Part shown: piece by piece, positions 35,631-45,700 of the stretch | Numbering within the stretch: position 1 is the first letter of the stretch | Layout: each line of letters starts with the position of its first letter | Origin: Salipiger bermudensis HTCC2601 | GTDB taxonomy: Bacteria > Pseudomonadota > Alphaproteobacteria > Rhodobacterales > Rhodobacteraceae | Length of the DNA stretch: 64,000 nt | Assembly: GCF_000153725.1 (NCBI RefSeq) | Contig: NZ_DS022276.1 | Location: forward strand, 1,452,334 to 1,516,333 | Reading direction: 5' to 3' | Program-made: the position numbers and the translations under genes | Notes under the pieces: model-generated | Databases searched by the model: none | Seen by the model: the letters and a program-made list of their open reading frames with translations, nothing else | Told to the model about the DNA's origin: nothing

Positions 35631-36629
35631 ATGGACAAATACCCGGGCCAAAAGCGCGCAGTGCAGTATCTCTACCCGTCCATCGACCCCTTCGATCAAC
35701 GCATGATCGACATGGGAGACGGACACAAGATCTATGTCGAGCAATGCGGAAATCCACGCGGCATTCCGGTGATCGTGCTGCATGGCGGCCCGGGCGGCGG
35801 CTGCTCGCCGGGGATGCGGCGCTACTTCGATCCCCGCGTGTTCCGCGTCGTGCTCTTCGACCAGCGTGGCTGCGGGCGCTCGCGCCCCCATGCCAGCGTC
35901 ACCGACAACACCACCTGGCATCTCGTCTCCGACATCGAGCGCATCCGCGAGACCCTCGAGATCGAGCGCTTCATCGTTTTCGGCGGCAGCTGGGGCGCGA
36001 CGCTGTCGCTGATCTACGGCATCAGCCACCCCGAGCGGGTGCGCAACCTCGTGCTGCGCGGGGTGTTCATGATGACTCGCACCGAGCTCGACTGGTTTTA
36101 CGGCGGCGGCGCCGGCCAGTTCTGGCCCGAGCCCTGGGCCCGCTTCACCGACCTGATCCCGGAAGACGAGCGCGGCGACCTGATCGGCGCCTATCACAAA
36201 CGGCTGTTCTCGGGTGACATGCGGGAAGAGACCCGCTTTGCCCGCGCCTGGTCGAGCTGGGAGAACGCGCTGGCCTCGGTCTATTCCAACGGCTCGGGAG
36301 GCGATGCGCCGGGCGATTACGCCCGCGCCTTCGCGCGGCTCGAGAACCACTATTTCGTCAACGAGGGCTTCCTGGAAGAAGACGGCTGGATCCTCAACAA
36401 TGTCGATCGGCTGCACGGCATCCCCGGGATCATCGTGCAGGGGCGCTACGACATGATCTGCCCGCCGCAGCGCGCCTGGGAGCTGGCGCAGGCCTGGCCC
36501 GACGCCGACCTGCGGATGATCCGCAACGCGGGCCATGCGCTCTCCGAGCCGGGCATCAGTGCCGAACTTGTGCGCGCGATGGACCAGATTGCCGAGCAAG
36601 AGGGTTTACAGGGCGGCGCTGGGCTTTAA
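35631..36629 (+). CDS. pip: Proline iminopeptidase
   Basis: A 332-residue alpha/beta hydrolase of family S33 that removes N-terminal proline from peptides. The oxyanion loop is LHGGPGGGCSPGMRRYFDP, with FDQRGCGRS next, and the nucleophile Ser lies in FGGSWGATLSL. The acid is in GRYDMICPP, and the His is in NAGHALSEPG near the end, so the triad is complete. It is cytosolic. The next gene, a solute-binding protein, starts 66 bases on and could supply peptides, but this link is only positional. Confidence 0.92.
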   Translation: MDKYPGQKRAVQYLYPSIDPFDQRMIDMGDGHKIYVEQCGNPRGIPVIVLHGGPGGGCSPGMRRYFDPRVFRVVLFDQRGCGRSRPHASVTDNTTWHLVSDIERIRETLEIERFIVFGGSWGATLSLIYGISHPERVRNLVLRGVFMMTRTELDWFYGGGAGQFWPEPWARFTDLIPEDERGDLIGAYHKRLFSGDMREETRFARAWSSWENALASVYSNGSGGDAPGDYARAFARLENHYFVNEGFLEEDGWILNNVDRLHGIPGIIVQGRYDMICPPQRAWELAQAWPDADLRMIRNAGHALSEPGISAELVRAMDQIAEQEGLQGGAGL

Positions 36630-36695
36630 TCTCGGCCAGCCGGAGGCGAGACGACAGGGACTCGCCGGTGCAACGCAGGAAAGACCGACCATCCC

Positions 36696-38243
36696 ATGAG
36701 TGGCTTCAAACGCCGTCGCCTGATCCAGACAGCCCTCGCCGCCGCGGTGCTGGGCGCATCCGGTGTTGCCGCCGCACCGGCCCGTTCGGGTGGCACGCTG
36801 CGTGCCGGGCTCGGCGGGGCGCACCCGAGCGACAGCTGGGATGCCCGGACCCACTCCGACCTCTTCATGATCGCGGCAGCGCAGGGCGCCGTGTTCGACA
36901 CGCTGACCGAGGTCGCCGCCGATGGCTCGCTGCGCGGTGAACTGGCCACCGGCTGGGAGGCCAGCGCCGACGCCCGCGTCTGGACCGTGACGCTGCGCGA
37001 AGGCGTGCGCTTTCACGACGGCACGCCCTTTGCCGCACGGGACGTGATCGCGTCGCTCAACCTGCATCTCGAGCCCGGCACCGCCTCGGGCGCCCGCCCG
37101 CTGGTCGAGACCATCGCCCGGATGGAGCGGCTCTCGGATCATCGCCTGCGCTTCACTCTCGCCGAGGGCAACGCCGACTTTCCCTACCTGCTGGCCGATT
37201 ACCACCTGCTGATCTACCCGGCGGGCCAGATCGATGCGGCCATCGCCCAGGGCATCGGCACCGGGCTCTACCGGGTCGAGAGCTTCGAGCCCGGCCGGCG
37301 CTTCATCGGGCGGCGGGTCGCGGGGCATTACAAGGACGGGCAGGCGGGCTGGTTCGACCAGATCGAGTTCCACGCCATGAACGACGGTGCCGCGCGGGTC
37401 GCTGCGCTCAGGAGCGGGCAGGTCGACACGATCAGCCGGGTGGCGCCGCAGCGCGCCGCACGGCTTCAGGCCGAGCCGAGCCTGCGGCTGCAGGACATCC
37501 CCGGCAACCAGTATTACGGCTTTGCCATGCAGACCGGCGCCGCGCCATTCGACGCGCTGCAAATCCGGCAGGCGCTGAAACACGCCATCGACCGGCAGGC
37601 GATCCTCGACCAGGTGCTGCTGGGGCACGGCCGCATCGGCGCCGACAGCCCGCTGGGGCCCGCCAATCAGTACACCGCCGATCTCGCCGCCCCGGCCTAT
37701 GATCCCGACCGCGCCCGCCACCACCTCAGGCAGGCCGGGCTGTCGCGCCTGACCCTGCCGCTTTCGGTCTCGGAGGCCGCCTTCGAGGGCGCGCCCGAGG
37801 CGGCGGCGCTCTTCGCCGAAAGCGCCCGCGCCGCCGGCATCGAGATCGCCCTGGTGGCCGAGCCGGGCGAGGCCTACTGGTCGGAGGTCTGGGGCAACCG
37901 GCCCTTCAGCGCCTGCGCCTGGTCGGGCCGGGTCACCGAGGACTGGATGCTCTCGACCCAAATGCGCGACGGTGCGCCGTGGAACGACACGCAATGGGGC
38001 ATGGCGCAGAGCCCGCGCTTCCAGTCGCTGCTGCTCGAGGCGCGCGCCGCGCTCGACAGCGCCCGGCGCCGGGCGCTTTATGGCGAGATGCAGCAGATCC
38101 TGCGCGACGAGGGCGGGCTCCTTGTGCCGGTCTTCGCCAACCACCTGCAGGCCCATAGCGACCGCGTGGCCACGCCGCGCGACGTTGGCAATCTCTGGGC
38201 CATGGACAATGCCCGCTTCGCGGAACGCTGGTGGCGCGCCTGA
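36696..38243 (+). CDS. ABC transporter substrate-binding protein, peptide/nickel family, Tat-exported
   Basis: A 515-residue periplasmic binding protein of the SBP_bac_5 (DppA/OppA) family. The leader MSGFKRRRLIQTALAAAVLG has twin arginines and a hydrophobic stretch cut near AAA-APA, so it is likely exported folded by Tat. The family lead motif LATGWEASADARVWTVTLRE and VRFHDGTPFAARDVIASLN is clear, and the fold continues to the C-terminus (DEGGLLVPVFANHLQAHSD). No permease or ATPase gene is adjacent, so it is an orphan. Its ligand could be peptides, nickel or opines. Confidence 0.88.
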   Translation: MSGFKRRRLIQTALAAAVLGASGVAAAPARSGGTLRAGLGGAHPSDSWDARTHSDLFMIAAAQGAVFDTLTEVAADGSLRGELATGWEASADARVWTVTLREGVRFHDGTPFAARDVIASLNLHLEPGTASGARPLVETIARMERLSDHRLRFTLAEGNADFPYLLADYHLLIYPAGQIDAAIAQGIGTGLYRVESFEPGRRFIGRRVAGHYKDGQAGWFDQIEFHAMNDGAARVAALRSGQVDTISRVAPQRAARLQAEPSLRLQDIPGNQYYGFAMQTGAAPFDALQIRQALKHAIDRQAILDQVLLGHGRIGADSPLGPANQYTADLAAPAYDPDRARHHLRQAGLSRLTLPLSVSEAAFEGAPEAAALFAESARAAGIEIALVAEPGEAYWSEVWGNRPFSACAWSGRVTEDWMLSTQMRDGAPWNDTQWGMAQSPRFQSLLLEARAALDSARRRALYGEMQQILRDEGGLLVPVFANHLQAHSDRVATPRDVGNLWAMDNARFAERWWRA

Positions 38244-38259
38244 GCCGCGGGGCACAGGG

Positions 38260-38937
38260 TCAGAGCCTGTCGGCGTAATCCGACACCAGCAGGTGCAGCG
38301 GCGGCTCGTCTTCCTCGATCTCGGAGAAGCGGCCGATCTCCATTTCGAAGATATTGTCTGTCAGGTCGTCATTGACCGTCGAGACCTCGCCGATCAACAC
38401 GTCGCTGCCCTCGCCCCAGAAGGCGTGCCATGTGGTCGGGAACAGCGTCACCGACTCGCCGGGATCGAGCTTCAGATGCCCGCCCGCCGGCAGCGTCCTC
38501 TCCATGCCGTCGCAGAGCACCGTCACCGGCGCGTGGCGGTCGATTCCGCCCTCCGGCGTTGCCGCGAACAGTTCGAGCACCAGCGTGCCGCCGCCACGGT
38601 TGATGATGTCCTCGACCTTGATGTCGTGGCGGTGGTTGGGGCTCAGCTGGTCGCGCCGCGAGATCATGATCTTCTCGGCGTAGAGCATGGCGCTGTGCTT
38701 GCCGAGATCGGCGTTGAGCCCGTTGCGGGTGGTGAACAGGAACAGCCCCATCCTGTCGAAGTCGCCAGCGCCGTAATCGGTGATGTCCCAGCCCATGCCG
38801 CGGCGCTTGATCTCGCCATGCTCGGCGGCGCGCAGCTCGTCGGGCGAGAGATAGGCGAAGGGCGGGAGGCAGAGGCCGTGGCTGCGGATGAAGGCATCGC
38901 CTTCGCGGATGATCTCGTTGATGCGCGAGCGTTTCAT
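38260..38937 (-). CDS. D-lyxose isomerase-like cupin protein
   Basis: A 225-residue cupin-type protein matching D-lyxose ketol-isomerases. The N-terminal MKRSRINEIIREGDAFIRSH, then GMGWDITDYGAGDFDRMGLF and the metal motif LSPNHRHDIKVEDIINRGGG with two His and one Glu, and a later His in FPTTWHAFWGEG, all fit. The family turns D-lyxose into D-xylulose and may also use D-mannose. No other pentose gene is nearby. It converges on the solute-binding protein gene with 16 bases between. Confidence 0.85.
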   Translation of the reverse strand: MKRSRINEIIREGDAFIRSHGLCLPPFAYLSPDELRAAEHGEIKRRGMGWDITDYGAGDFDRMGLFLFTTRNGLNADLGKHSAMLYAEKIMISRRDQLSPNHRHDIKVEDIINRGGGTLVLELFAATPEGGIDRHAPVTVLCDGMERTLPAGGHLKLDPGESVTLFPTTWHAFWGEGSDVLIGEVSTVNDDLTDNIFEMEIGRFSEIEEDEPPLHLLVSDYADRL

Positions 38938-39003
38938 GCGGCTCCTCCCTGGGCTGTCATCGGGACGATAGCCAGAGCGCCGCGCCGGTGGTAGGGGCCG
39001 GAG

Positions 39004-39240
39004 GCCTCCGGCGGGAGTATTTTTGACGAAGAGAAGGGAGGGGTGGTTTGGCGCGTCGCGGCTCGGAGGGAGCCCGGCCTCGAGCCCGTGGCGGGGGTGG
39101 GACGCCTCCGGCGGGAGTATTTGGAACGTAGAGAAGGAGGGCGCGGCTTGGGGGCGCTGGGCTCGGGGGGAGCCCGGCGTGGGGTTTGTGGAGAGGGTGG
39201 AATGGTTCCGGGGAGTGTTGGGGGCGTCGAGAAGAGCGGG
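39004..39240 (+). repeat. Three degenerate 100-bp tandem repeats
   Basis: Unit 1 (39004-39103) and unit 2 (39104-39203) each begin GCCTCCGGCGGGAGTATTT, have GAGAAGG near base 28, then GCGCG, GGCTCGG and GGAGCCCGGC at matching offsets, and GGGTGG near base 95. A decayed third unit (39204-39240) keeps CCGG-GGAGTGTT and GAGAAG. The head of the unit is the same sequence as the dispersed terminator-like repeat. Confidence 0.8.
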
Positions 39241-39255
39241 GGCGCCGCTCTTCTC
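39229..39255. terminator. Hairpin downstream of hslU
   Basis: Perfect 10-base stem GAGAAGAGCG/CGCTCTTCTC (39229-39238 and 39246-39255) with a 7-base loop, 24 bases past the hslU stop. Neither side has a T run, so it may stabilise the hslVU mRNA end or act with Rho. Confidence 0.5.
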
Positions 39256-39278
39256 TGAGGGTGCGAGATGACTTGGCG

Positions 39279-40589
39279 TCAGAGCACGTAGCGGCTCAGG
39301 TCGGCGGAGCGGGTCAGCTCGCCGAGATAGGTCTCGACGAAGGCGTCATCCACCGTGATCTTGTCGCCGGCGCGGTCGGGGGCGGTGAAGGACAGCTCCT
39401 CGAAGACCCGCTCCATCACCGTGTAGAGCCTGCGGGCGCCGATGTTCTCGACGCTCTCGTTGACCTGCGCCGCGATGCGGGCGAGCGCGTGGATGCCGTC
39501 TTCGGTGAACTCGACCGTGACCTCCTCGGTGGCCATCAGCGCGGTGTACTGGCGCGTCAGGGCGTTGTCGGTCTCGGTCAGGATGCGGACGAAATCATCC
39601 TCGGTGAGTGCCCGCAGGTTGACCCGGATCGGCAGACGGCCCTGAAGCTCGGGCAGCAGGTCCGATGGCTTGGCGATGTGGAAGGCGCCCGAGGCGATGA
39701 ACAGGATATGGTCGGTCTTGACCGGGCCGTGCTTGGTCGAGACCGTCGTGCCCTCGATCAGCGGCAGCAGGTCGCGTTGCACGCCCTCGCGGGAGACATC
39801 GCCGCCGCGGGTTTCCTGCCGCGCCGCAACCTTGTCGATCTCGTCGAGGAAGACGATGCCGTTCTGCTCCACCGCCTCGAGCGCGGCCTTCTTGACCACC
39901 TCGTCGTCGAGCAGCTTGTCGGCCTCTTCCTGGATCAGGATCTCGTAGCTTTCCGCCACCGTCAGCTTCTTGCGCGTGGTGCGACCGCCGAACGCCTTCC
40001 CGAACATCTCGGAGAGGTTCATCATGCCCATGCCGCCCTGACCCGGCTGGCCGGGGATCTCCATCATCGGGAAGGGCGAGGCGGTCTCGGCCACGTCGAG
40101 CTCGATCTCGGTGCCGTCGAGCTCGCCGTTGCGCAGCTTCTTGCGGAACATCTCGCGCGTGGACTCGCGCGCATCGGTGCCGGCGATGGCCTCGATCACC
40201 CGCTCCTCTGCGGCCTTGTGGGCGGCGGCCTTCACATCCTCGCGCATGTGCTCGCGGGTCAGCGCGATCGAGCTGTCGACCAGATCGCGGATGATCTGCT
40301 CGACATCGCGGCCGACATAGCCCACTTCGGTGAACTTGGTCGCCTCGACCTTGATGAACGGCGCCTTGGCGAGCTTGGCCAGTCGGCGCGAGATCTCGGT
40401 CTTGCCGACGCCGGTGGGGCCGATCATCAGGATGTTCTTCGGGTAGACCTCGTCGCGCAGGTCCTCGCTGAGCTGCTTGCGGCGCCAGCGGTTGCGCAGG
40501 GCCACGGAGACGGCGCGCTTGGCGTCCTGCTGGCCGATGATGAAACGGTCGAGTTCCGAGACGATCTCGCGGGGGGTCAGGTCGGTCAT
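39279..40589 (-). CDS. hslU: HslU ATPase subunit of the HslUV protease
   Basis: A 436-residue AAA+ unfoldase that feeds proteins to HslV. It starts [20 protein letters not shown], with Walker [19 protein letters not shown] (about 57-74), the GYVGRD pore loop, the I-domain insertion (about 110-240), Walker [14 protein letters not shown] and the closing LSRYVL tail that docks into HslV. Full length. It follows hslV with 20 bases between, in the same transcript. Confidence 0.97.
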   Translation of the reverse strand: MTDLTPREIVSELDRFIIGQQDAKRAVSVALRNRWRRKQLSEDLRDEVYPKNILMIGPTGVGKTEISRRLAKLAKAPFIKVEATKFTEVGYVGRDVEQIIRDLVDSSIALTREHMREDVKAAAHKAAEERVIEAIAGTDARESTREMFRKKLRNGELDGTEIELDVAETASPFPMMEIPGQPGQGGMGMMNLSEMFGKAFGGRTTRKKLTVAESYEILIQEEADKLLDDEVVKKAALEAVEQNGIVFLDEIDKVAARQETRGGDVSREGVQRDLLPLIEGTTVSTKHGPVKTDHILFIASGAFHIAKPSDLLPELQGRLPIRVNLRALTEDDFVRILTETDNALTRQYTALMATEEVTVEFTEDGIHALARIAAQVNESVENIGARRLYTVMERVFEELSFTAPDRAGDKITVDDAFVETYLGELTRSADLSRYVL

Positions 40590-40609
40590 GATGGTCCTTT
40601 CGCGGCGTC

Positions 40610-41167
40610 TCAGGCCGAAATGGTCTCTACGGTGAGATTGCCGTTGGTGTAGACGCAGATGTCTGCGGCGATGGCCATGGCGCGGCGGGCGATCTCTTCC
40701 GCCGAGCGCTCGCTGTCCATCATGCCGCGCGCCGCTGCGAGGGCGAAATTGCCGCCCGAGCCGATGGCGGCGATGTCATGCTCGGGCTCGAGCACGTCGC
40801 CGGCGCCGGTGATCACGTAAAGCTCGCGCCCGTCGGTGACGATCAGCATCGCCTCGAGCTTCTGCAGGTACTTGTCGGTGCGCCAGTCCTTGGCAAGCTC
40901 GACGCAGGCGCGCTGCAGCTGGCCCGGGGTCTTCTCAAGCTTGGCCTCGAGCCGCTCAAGCAGGGCAAACGCATCCGCGGTGGAGCCTGCAAAGCCGCAG
41001 ACCACGTCCGAGCCGCCCGGCGACAGGCGCCGCACCTTGCGGGCCGAGCCCTTGATCACGGTCTGGCCAAGGCTCACCTGCCCGTCGCCCGCGACCACCA
41101 CCTGTCCGCCCTTGCGGACGCCGATGATCGTGGTGCCATGCCAGCCGGGAAATTCCTGATCGGCCAT
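40610..41167 (-). CDS. hslV: HslV peptidase subunit
   Basis: A 185-residue threonine peptidase. The catalytic Thr is in [13 protein letters not shown]: residues 1-10 ([10 protein letters not shown] plus Gly11) form a short lead that must be removed to expose Thr12, as in other alphaproteobacteria; E. coli HslV only loses its Met. [20 protein letters not shown] and [15 protein letters not shown] fit the family. ATG 41167 has AAGGAGA upstream; a longer frame is rejected. It leads the hslVU operon behind a heat-shock type promoter. Confidence 0.96.
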   Translation of the reverse strand: MADQEFPGWHGTTIIGVRKGGQVVVAGDGQVSLGQTVIKGSARKVRRLSPGGSDVVCGFAGSTADAFALLERLEAKLEKTPGQLQRACVELAKDWRTDKYLQKLEAMLIVTDGRELYVITGAGDVLEPEHDIAAIGSGGNFALAAARGMMDSERSAEEIARRAMAIAADICVYTNGNLTVETISA

Positions 41168-41195
41168 GTTTCGTCTCCTTCTCGTGCTGGGCGCC

Positions 41196-41224
41196 ATATG
41201 GGGGCTGGACATTGCCGCGACAAG
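41196..41224 (-). promoter_or_regulatory. Heat-shock (sigma-32 type) promoter of hslVU
   Basis: On the minus strand CTTGTC (41219-41224) and CCATAT (41196-41201) are 17 bases apart, close to the alphaproteobacterial RpoH pattern CTTG-N17/18-CYTAT. The -10 ends 28 bases before the hslV start. Confidence 0.6.
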
Positions 41225-41263
41225 GCGATGCCCTTGGATCGGACATAGAGCAGGGGCGAGCGG

Positions 41264-42235
41264 ATGGAAATGCGGGGCGGAGATCTCGAGGCGGCGGCGC
41301 TGGCGCTCTGGCCGGATCTGGCGCGCCAGATGGGCGAGGAGGCCGGGCTCTGGCGGGCCGCGCCGCTGGCCCGGCGCGAGGATGCGCGGGTCGCAAGGGT
41401 GTTGCTCAGGCTCGACGGGCCGGAGGGTCGGCGGCTGGTGCTGAAGCATCAGGCGCGGCCGGTCGTTCCTGACAAATTCGCGGACGGCATCGCCGCGCAT
41501 GTGGCGGTGCAGGAGGTCTGGCCCGAGGGTCTGCCCGTCTTGCAGGCGGTGGATCTAGAGCGGCAGGCCTGCGTGATGGAGTACCTTCCCGCGCGGCCGC
41601 TCTCGGTGCTTTTGGAGGGCGCCCCGCTCGAGACTCAGGCGGCGCTGCTGCGTCGGGCCGGGGCGTGGATGGACGGGTTTCACCGGGCCTTGCACGGCGA
41701 GGCGCGGGTGTTCCAGCCGAAATTCACCATCCACTTCCTGCGCTCGGTGATGGGCGAGCTGCGCGCGGGGGAGCGACGGGTGGCGGAACCGGAGCGCTTC
41801 CTCGTCTGCGCCGAGGCGCTGTGCGCCATGCAGCCAGACTTCGAGGGGCAGGAGACGGTGACGGCGCAGACCCATGGCGATCTGCACCAGCGCAACCTCG
41901 TGCTGGACGAGACGCGCTGCTGGGGCGTGGATTTCGCTGGGGGCAGGGTGGTGCCGGTCGGGCATGACATCGCGCGGCTGCTGACCGACTACGCCATCCT
42001 GCACGCGCCGAAAGAGGCGATCCCCAAGGGGCAGGTGCTGCCGCCGCAGGCGCAAAGCGCCTTTTTCGAGGGCTATGGGCTTGTTGGTCCCGGTGACCCA
42101 TCGGTGCAGCTCTTGCTGCGCAACCGGGTACTGGCGGAGTGGTGGGGGCTTCCGGCGCGCGAGGCAGAGCGGAGCCGGGCGCAGGCCCGCCGGTTCGGGC
42201 GGTTGATGGCGTTGGTCGACCGGGTGTTCGGCTGA
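41264..42235 (+). CDS. Aminoglycoside phosphotransferase-fold kinase, substrate unknown
   Basis: A 323-residue protein of the APH/choline kinase fold. The catalytic loop is [13 protein letters not shown] (about 205-217), with the metal Asp in [20 protein letters not shown] and the hinge segment [13 protein letters not shown] before it. An ATP-site Lys is likely in [10 protein letters not shown]. The family phosphorylates small hydroxyl compounds; resistance to aminoglycosides is not implied. It differs from the AmgK-type protein at 49681. It sits between divergent hslV and convergent trxA. Confidence 0.8.
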   Translation: MEMRGGDLEAAALALWPDLARQMGEEAGLWRAAPLARREDARVARVLLRLDGPEGRRLVLKHQARPVVPDKFADGIAAHVAVQEVWPEGLPVLQAVDLERQACVMEYLPARPLSVLLEGAPLETQAALLRRAGAWMDGFHRALHGEARVFQPKFTIHFLRSVMGELRAGERRVAEPERFLVCAEALCAMQPDFEGQETVTAQTHGDLHQRNLVLDETRCWGVDFAGGRVVPVGHDIARLLTDYAILHAPKEAIPKGQVLPPQAQSAFFEGYGLVGPGDPSVQLLLRNRVLAEWWGLPAREAERSRAQARRFGRLMALVDRVFG

Positions 42236-42274
42236 TGCTGCCCGTGTGACCGTCCCGGACCGAACCCGAAACGA

Positions 42275-42307
42275 AAAATGCGCCCCGCAGGGAGGCGCAT
42301 TTTCCTG
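42275..42307. terminator. Bidirectional terminator between the APH-fold gene and trxA
   Basis: Stem AAAATGCGCC (42275-42284) with GGCGCATTTT (42294-42303) and a 9-base loop; the A and T ends serve as U tracts in both directions. Confidence 0.85.
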
Positions 42308-42328
42308 TGTCTGACGGTCAGGTCGCGA

Positions 42329-42649
42329 TTACATCGCTTCCTTGATCCAGCTTTCGAGCGAGGCCTTCGGCGCAGCGCCGGTGCGGTTCGAGATCACCTC
42401 GCCGTCCTTGAACAGGAACAGCGCGGGGATGCCGCGCACGCCGAGCTGGGCGGCAACAGCCTGATCGTGGTCGACGTTGATCTTGGCGACCTTGACCTTG
42501 CCTTCGTATTGCTCGGACAGCTCTTCGAGCGCCGGGCCGATCTGCTTGCACGGGCCGCACCATTCGGCCCAGAAATCGACCACGACGGGAATGTCGGAGT
42601 TCTTCACTTCCTCGTCGAAGGTCGCGTCGGTGACGGGAACGGTGGCCAT
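42329..42649 (-). CDS. trxA: Thioredoxin 1
   Basis: A 106-residue thioredoxin with the classical active site WCGPCK (Cys30 and Cys33) in [17 protein letters not shown], the buried Asp in FWAE context, and the cis-Pro loop [12 protein letters not shown]. It reduces ribonucleotide reductase and other partners in the cytosol. It has GGAGAG before the ATG. It lies 69 bases behind addA on the same strand with its own promoter candidate. A glutaredoxin (grxC) is 8 kb away. Confidence 0.97.
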   Translation of the reverse strand: MATVPVTDATFDEEVKNSDIPVVVDFWAEWCGPCKQIGPALEELSEQYEGKVKVAKINVDHDQAVAAQLGVRGIPALFLFKDGEVISNRTGAAPKASLESWIKEAM

Positions 42650-42693
42650 GATTCTCTCCTTAACGGGTTTGGCAGCCGGTAACTTGAGGCGCG

Positions 42694-42722
42694 AAGGTAG
42701 GTATGGCCCGGCAAGAGGTCAA
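42694..42722 (-). promoter_or_regulatory. Candidate sigma-70 promoter of trxA
   Basis: On the minus strand TTGACC (42717-42722) and TACCTT (42694-42699) are 17 bases apart, 44 bases before the trxA start. The -35 box overlaps the addA stop codon. Confidence 0.45.
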
Positions 42723-45700
42723 GCCGTTGTAGCGCGAGCCAGCGCGGCAGACACAAGATCGTGTGGCAGTGCCATGTAGCTTTGCGTCGCTGTCCAGATC
42801 AGCGCCGTTTCCACCTCGCGCCCGGGCCAGATCTGCGCCAGTGCCGCCGCATAGGCCCCCATCTGTCGCAACAGCCCCTCGGGCACCTCTGCCGGCGTCG
42901 CGGGCACGGTGCGGTTCGACTTGAAGTCCACCGCGATCACCTTGTCCGGGGTGACGAGCAGCCGGTCGATGATGCCGTGGATGCGCCCGACAGGCTCTAT
43001 ACTCGCCGAAATCGGCACCTCGGCAAGGCTGCCGGGCGCGAAGAACGGCCCGAGTTCCGGGGTCTCGAGCACCGCGATCGCCTCCTCGGCCAGCCGATCG
43101 GTCTCTTCCGGCAGCTCCTCGACGATCGCCAGCACATGCGGCACCGCGTCGGGGCGCGCCGCCGGTGGCAGGGCCGAGAGGTGTTCGAGCAGAAGGTGCA
43201 GCGCGGTGCCTCTGAGCATCGCCTCTTCGGTGTCGTCGCCGTCTTCGCCGCCAAGCGCCTTCGGGCCTCCGAGACCAGACGGCGAGACCGCCTCTGCCAC
43301 CGCTTCAGGCACCGCTGCCGGATGGCGGAACACGTCCGGCAGGTCCACCTCGATGCGGGGCGTCTCTTCGACCCTCTCATGCGGCAGGTCGCTCCAATCG
43401 GCGCGGCCCAGCGTCAGCCCCTCGCCGCTGCCCCAGCCGCCGAAGCCGAACTCGGTGGGCTCGGCGCCCGAGCGCTCCATGCCGATCCGCACCTGATCGT
43501 ACCAGGCGTTGCCCTGGCTGCCGAGCTTGCCGGCGGCGGCGACCACCAGCCACTTCTCGGCCCGGGTCAGAGCCACATAGAGCAGCCGGTCACGCTCGCG
43601 CTGGTCGGCCTCCTTGGCCTCGGCCAGCGCCTGCGCCTGAACCTGCGGCTGCCGGTCGGCGCTGGCTTTCCAGACCGTGCCGGTCTCGCCCTCGAGCAGG
43701 CTGTCGCGGATCTGGCTGTTGGGCTCGGCGCAATCGGGCAGGATCACGATCGGCGCCTCGAGCCCCTTGGCACCATGCACCGTCATCACCCGGATGCGGC
43801 TGCCGGCGCTGTCGGGGGCGCGCTTGATCTCGAGATCGTCGGTCTGCAACCATTCGAGGAAGCCGGTCAGCGAGGGCACCTCGGTCTGCTCGTAGGCCAG
43901 CGCCTGCGCGAGCAGCGCGTTGATGCCGTCCTCGGCCTCTTCGCCCAGCCGGCCGAGCAGCCGCTTGCGCCCGTCATGGCGGGTCAGGATACGCTCGATC
44001 AGGTCGTAGGGGCGCAGGAAATCGGTCTCGCTGCGCAGATCGTCGAGCACCGACATCACGCGCGGCACTGCGTCTCTGTTCCGGCGCAACTCGGCCCAGA
44101 GATAGCCCTTCCGGCCCTGCGCCAGCGTGAAAAGCTGCTGCTGCGTCAGGCCAAAGAGCGGCGAGCGCAGCGCGGTGGCGAGCGAGAGGTCATCCTCGGG
44201 CGTGGCGAGGAACGCCAAGAGCGCGCCGATGTCCTTCACCGCCAGTTCCGACATCACCTTGAGGCGGTCGGCCCCGGCAATCGGCAGGTTGTGCTGCTTG
44301 CAGGCGCGGATGATCTCGGAGAACAGCGTGCCGCGCCCGCGCACGAGGATCAGGAAATCGCCGGCATGGGCGGGGCGCGTCTTGTAGCTGCCGCTATGGC
44401 CGATCTCTTCGGGCAGCGGCGTGCCGATGGTGCGGTCAATGAAGCCCGCGATGCGGTTGGCAAGGATCACCGCGTGGTGGCGCTGGCCGATGCGGTCGAC
44501 CGGCTCGTACCAGTCGGCCTCTTCCTCGTCGTCCTTGGTGGGCTCCACATGGGGCCAGAGATCGACCCGGCCGGGCATCTCGGACTTGAAGGCGCGGTGT
44601 TTCTGATCCTGCGAGAACCCCGCCGCCTCGCGCCGGTCGAAGGTGTTGTCGACCAGCCGCAGGATCGGCTCGGCGGACCGGAAGCTGTATTCCAGCATCA
44701 TCCGGCTGAGCGGGGCCTCGGTGCGTTGCAGGCGCTCGGCGAACTCGTCGCACATGCGGTCGAACTCGCGCGGGTCGGCGCCCTGGAAGGAGTAGATCGA
44801 CTGCTTCTTGTCGCCGACCACGAAGATCGTGCGCCGAACGTCAGCCCGCGCGCCCTCGCCGGAAGTGAATTCGTGCGCCAGCCGCTCGATCACCTGCCAT
44901 TGCACCGGCGAGGTGTCCTGCGCCTCGTCGACGAGGATGTGGTCGATGCCGCCATCGAGCCGGTAGAGCACCCACTCCGCCACCCGCTCATCCGAGAGCA
45001 GATCGCGGGCGCGGATCACCAGATCGTCGAAATCGAGCCATCCACGGCGCTGTTTCTCGGTCTCGTAGGCGGGCAGGAAGGCCTGCGCAAAACGGTGCAG
45101 CGCCAGCTCGCGCCCGACGGCACCCAGCGCCAGCCTGGTCTGACGCGCCTGCTCGACCCTGCGCATGAGGTCTTCGAGCCTGTTCATCAGCGGCTCGAGC
45201 GCGCCGGTGCGCAGCCCCTTGGTGGGGAAGCTGCCGATCTTGGCGGTGAAGGGCTCCTTGGCGGCCTTGCCGGTGAGCAGTACGCCCTCGAGGATCTGCA
45301 GCGCGTCGAGATCGGGGGCGGTGATGCGGGCCAGTTGCAGACCCGCCTTCTGGTCGTTCTTGCCGGATCCCGCCAGCGCCGTCGCCACCTCGCGCAGCAG
45401 CTCGATCTCGCCGCCAAGGAAGACCGAGGCCAGCAGCGCCTCCTCGCTGTCATCGGGCGAGAGACCGTACATGGCGAGGATCTCTTCCCGCGACCGCGCC
45501 GGCAGGAACGCTTCCTTGGTGCGGCACATCTCGGCCAGCAGCTTGTCGGGATCGTCGGTGAGGTGGCGCGCGAGCTCGGCCACCAGAGCCTGTTGCGGGC
45601 CTTCCGAGAGTCGGTCGAGCACCTCGGCGCGCAAAAGCTGCGCCGCGCGGTCCTCCATCTCGTGGAACTGCGGCGAGACGCCGGCCTCGAGCGGGAAGCG

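Larger units (their letters stand above)
38938..39278. other. 341-base gene-free gap with repeats and a hairpin
   Basis: Open frames here are low-complexity, G-rich and unlike the neighbouring proteins, so I call no gene. The gap holds three degenerate 100-base tandem units (39004-39240) and one perfect hairpin at 39229-39255, downstream of hslU. It is strongly G-rich on the plus strand. Confidence 0.75.

Noticed and set aside
39023..39271. Open frames in the tandem-repeat gap as a small gene
   Set aside because: The translations are glycine-, arginine- and tryptophan-rich repeats with no family likeness, no ribosome site, and follow the 100-base repeat.
41264..42235. Aminoglycoside resistance gene
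   Set aside because: The fold is shared by many metabolic kinases and the gene lies in core chromosomal context; nothing points to antibiotic substrates.
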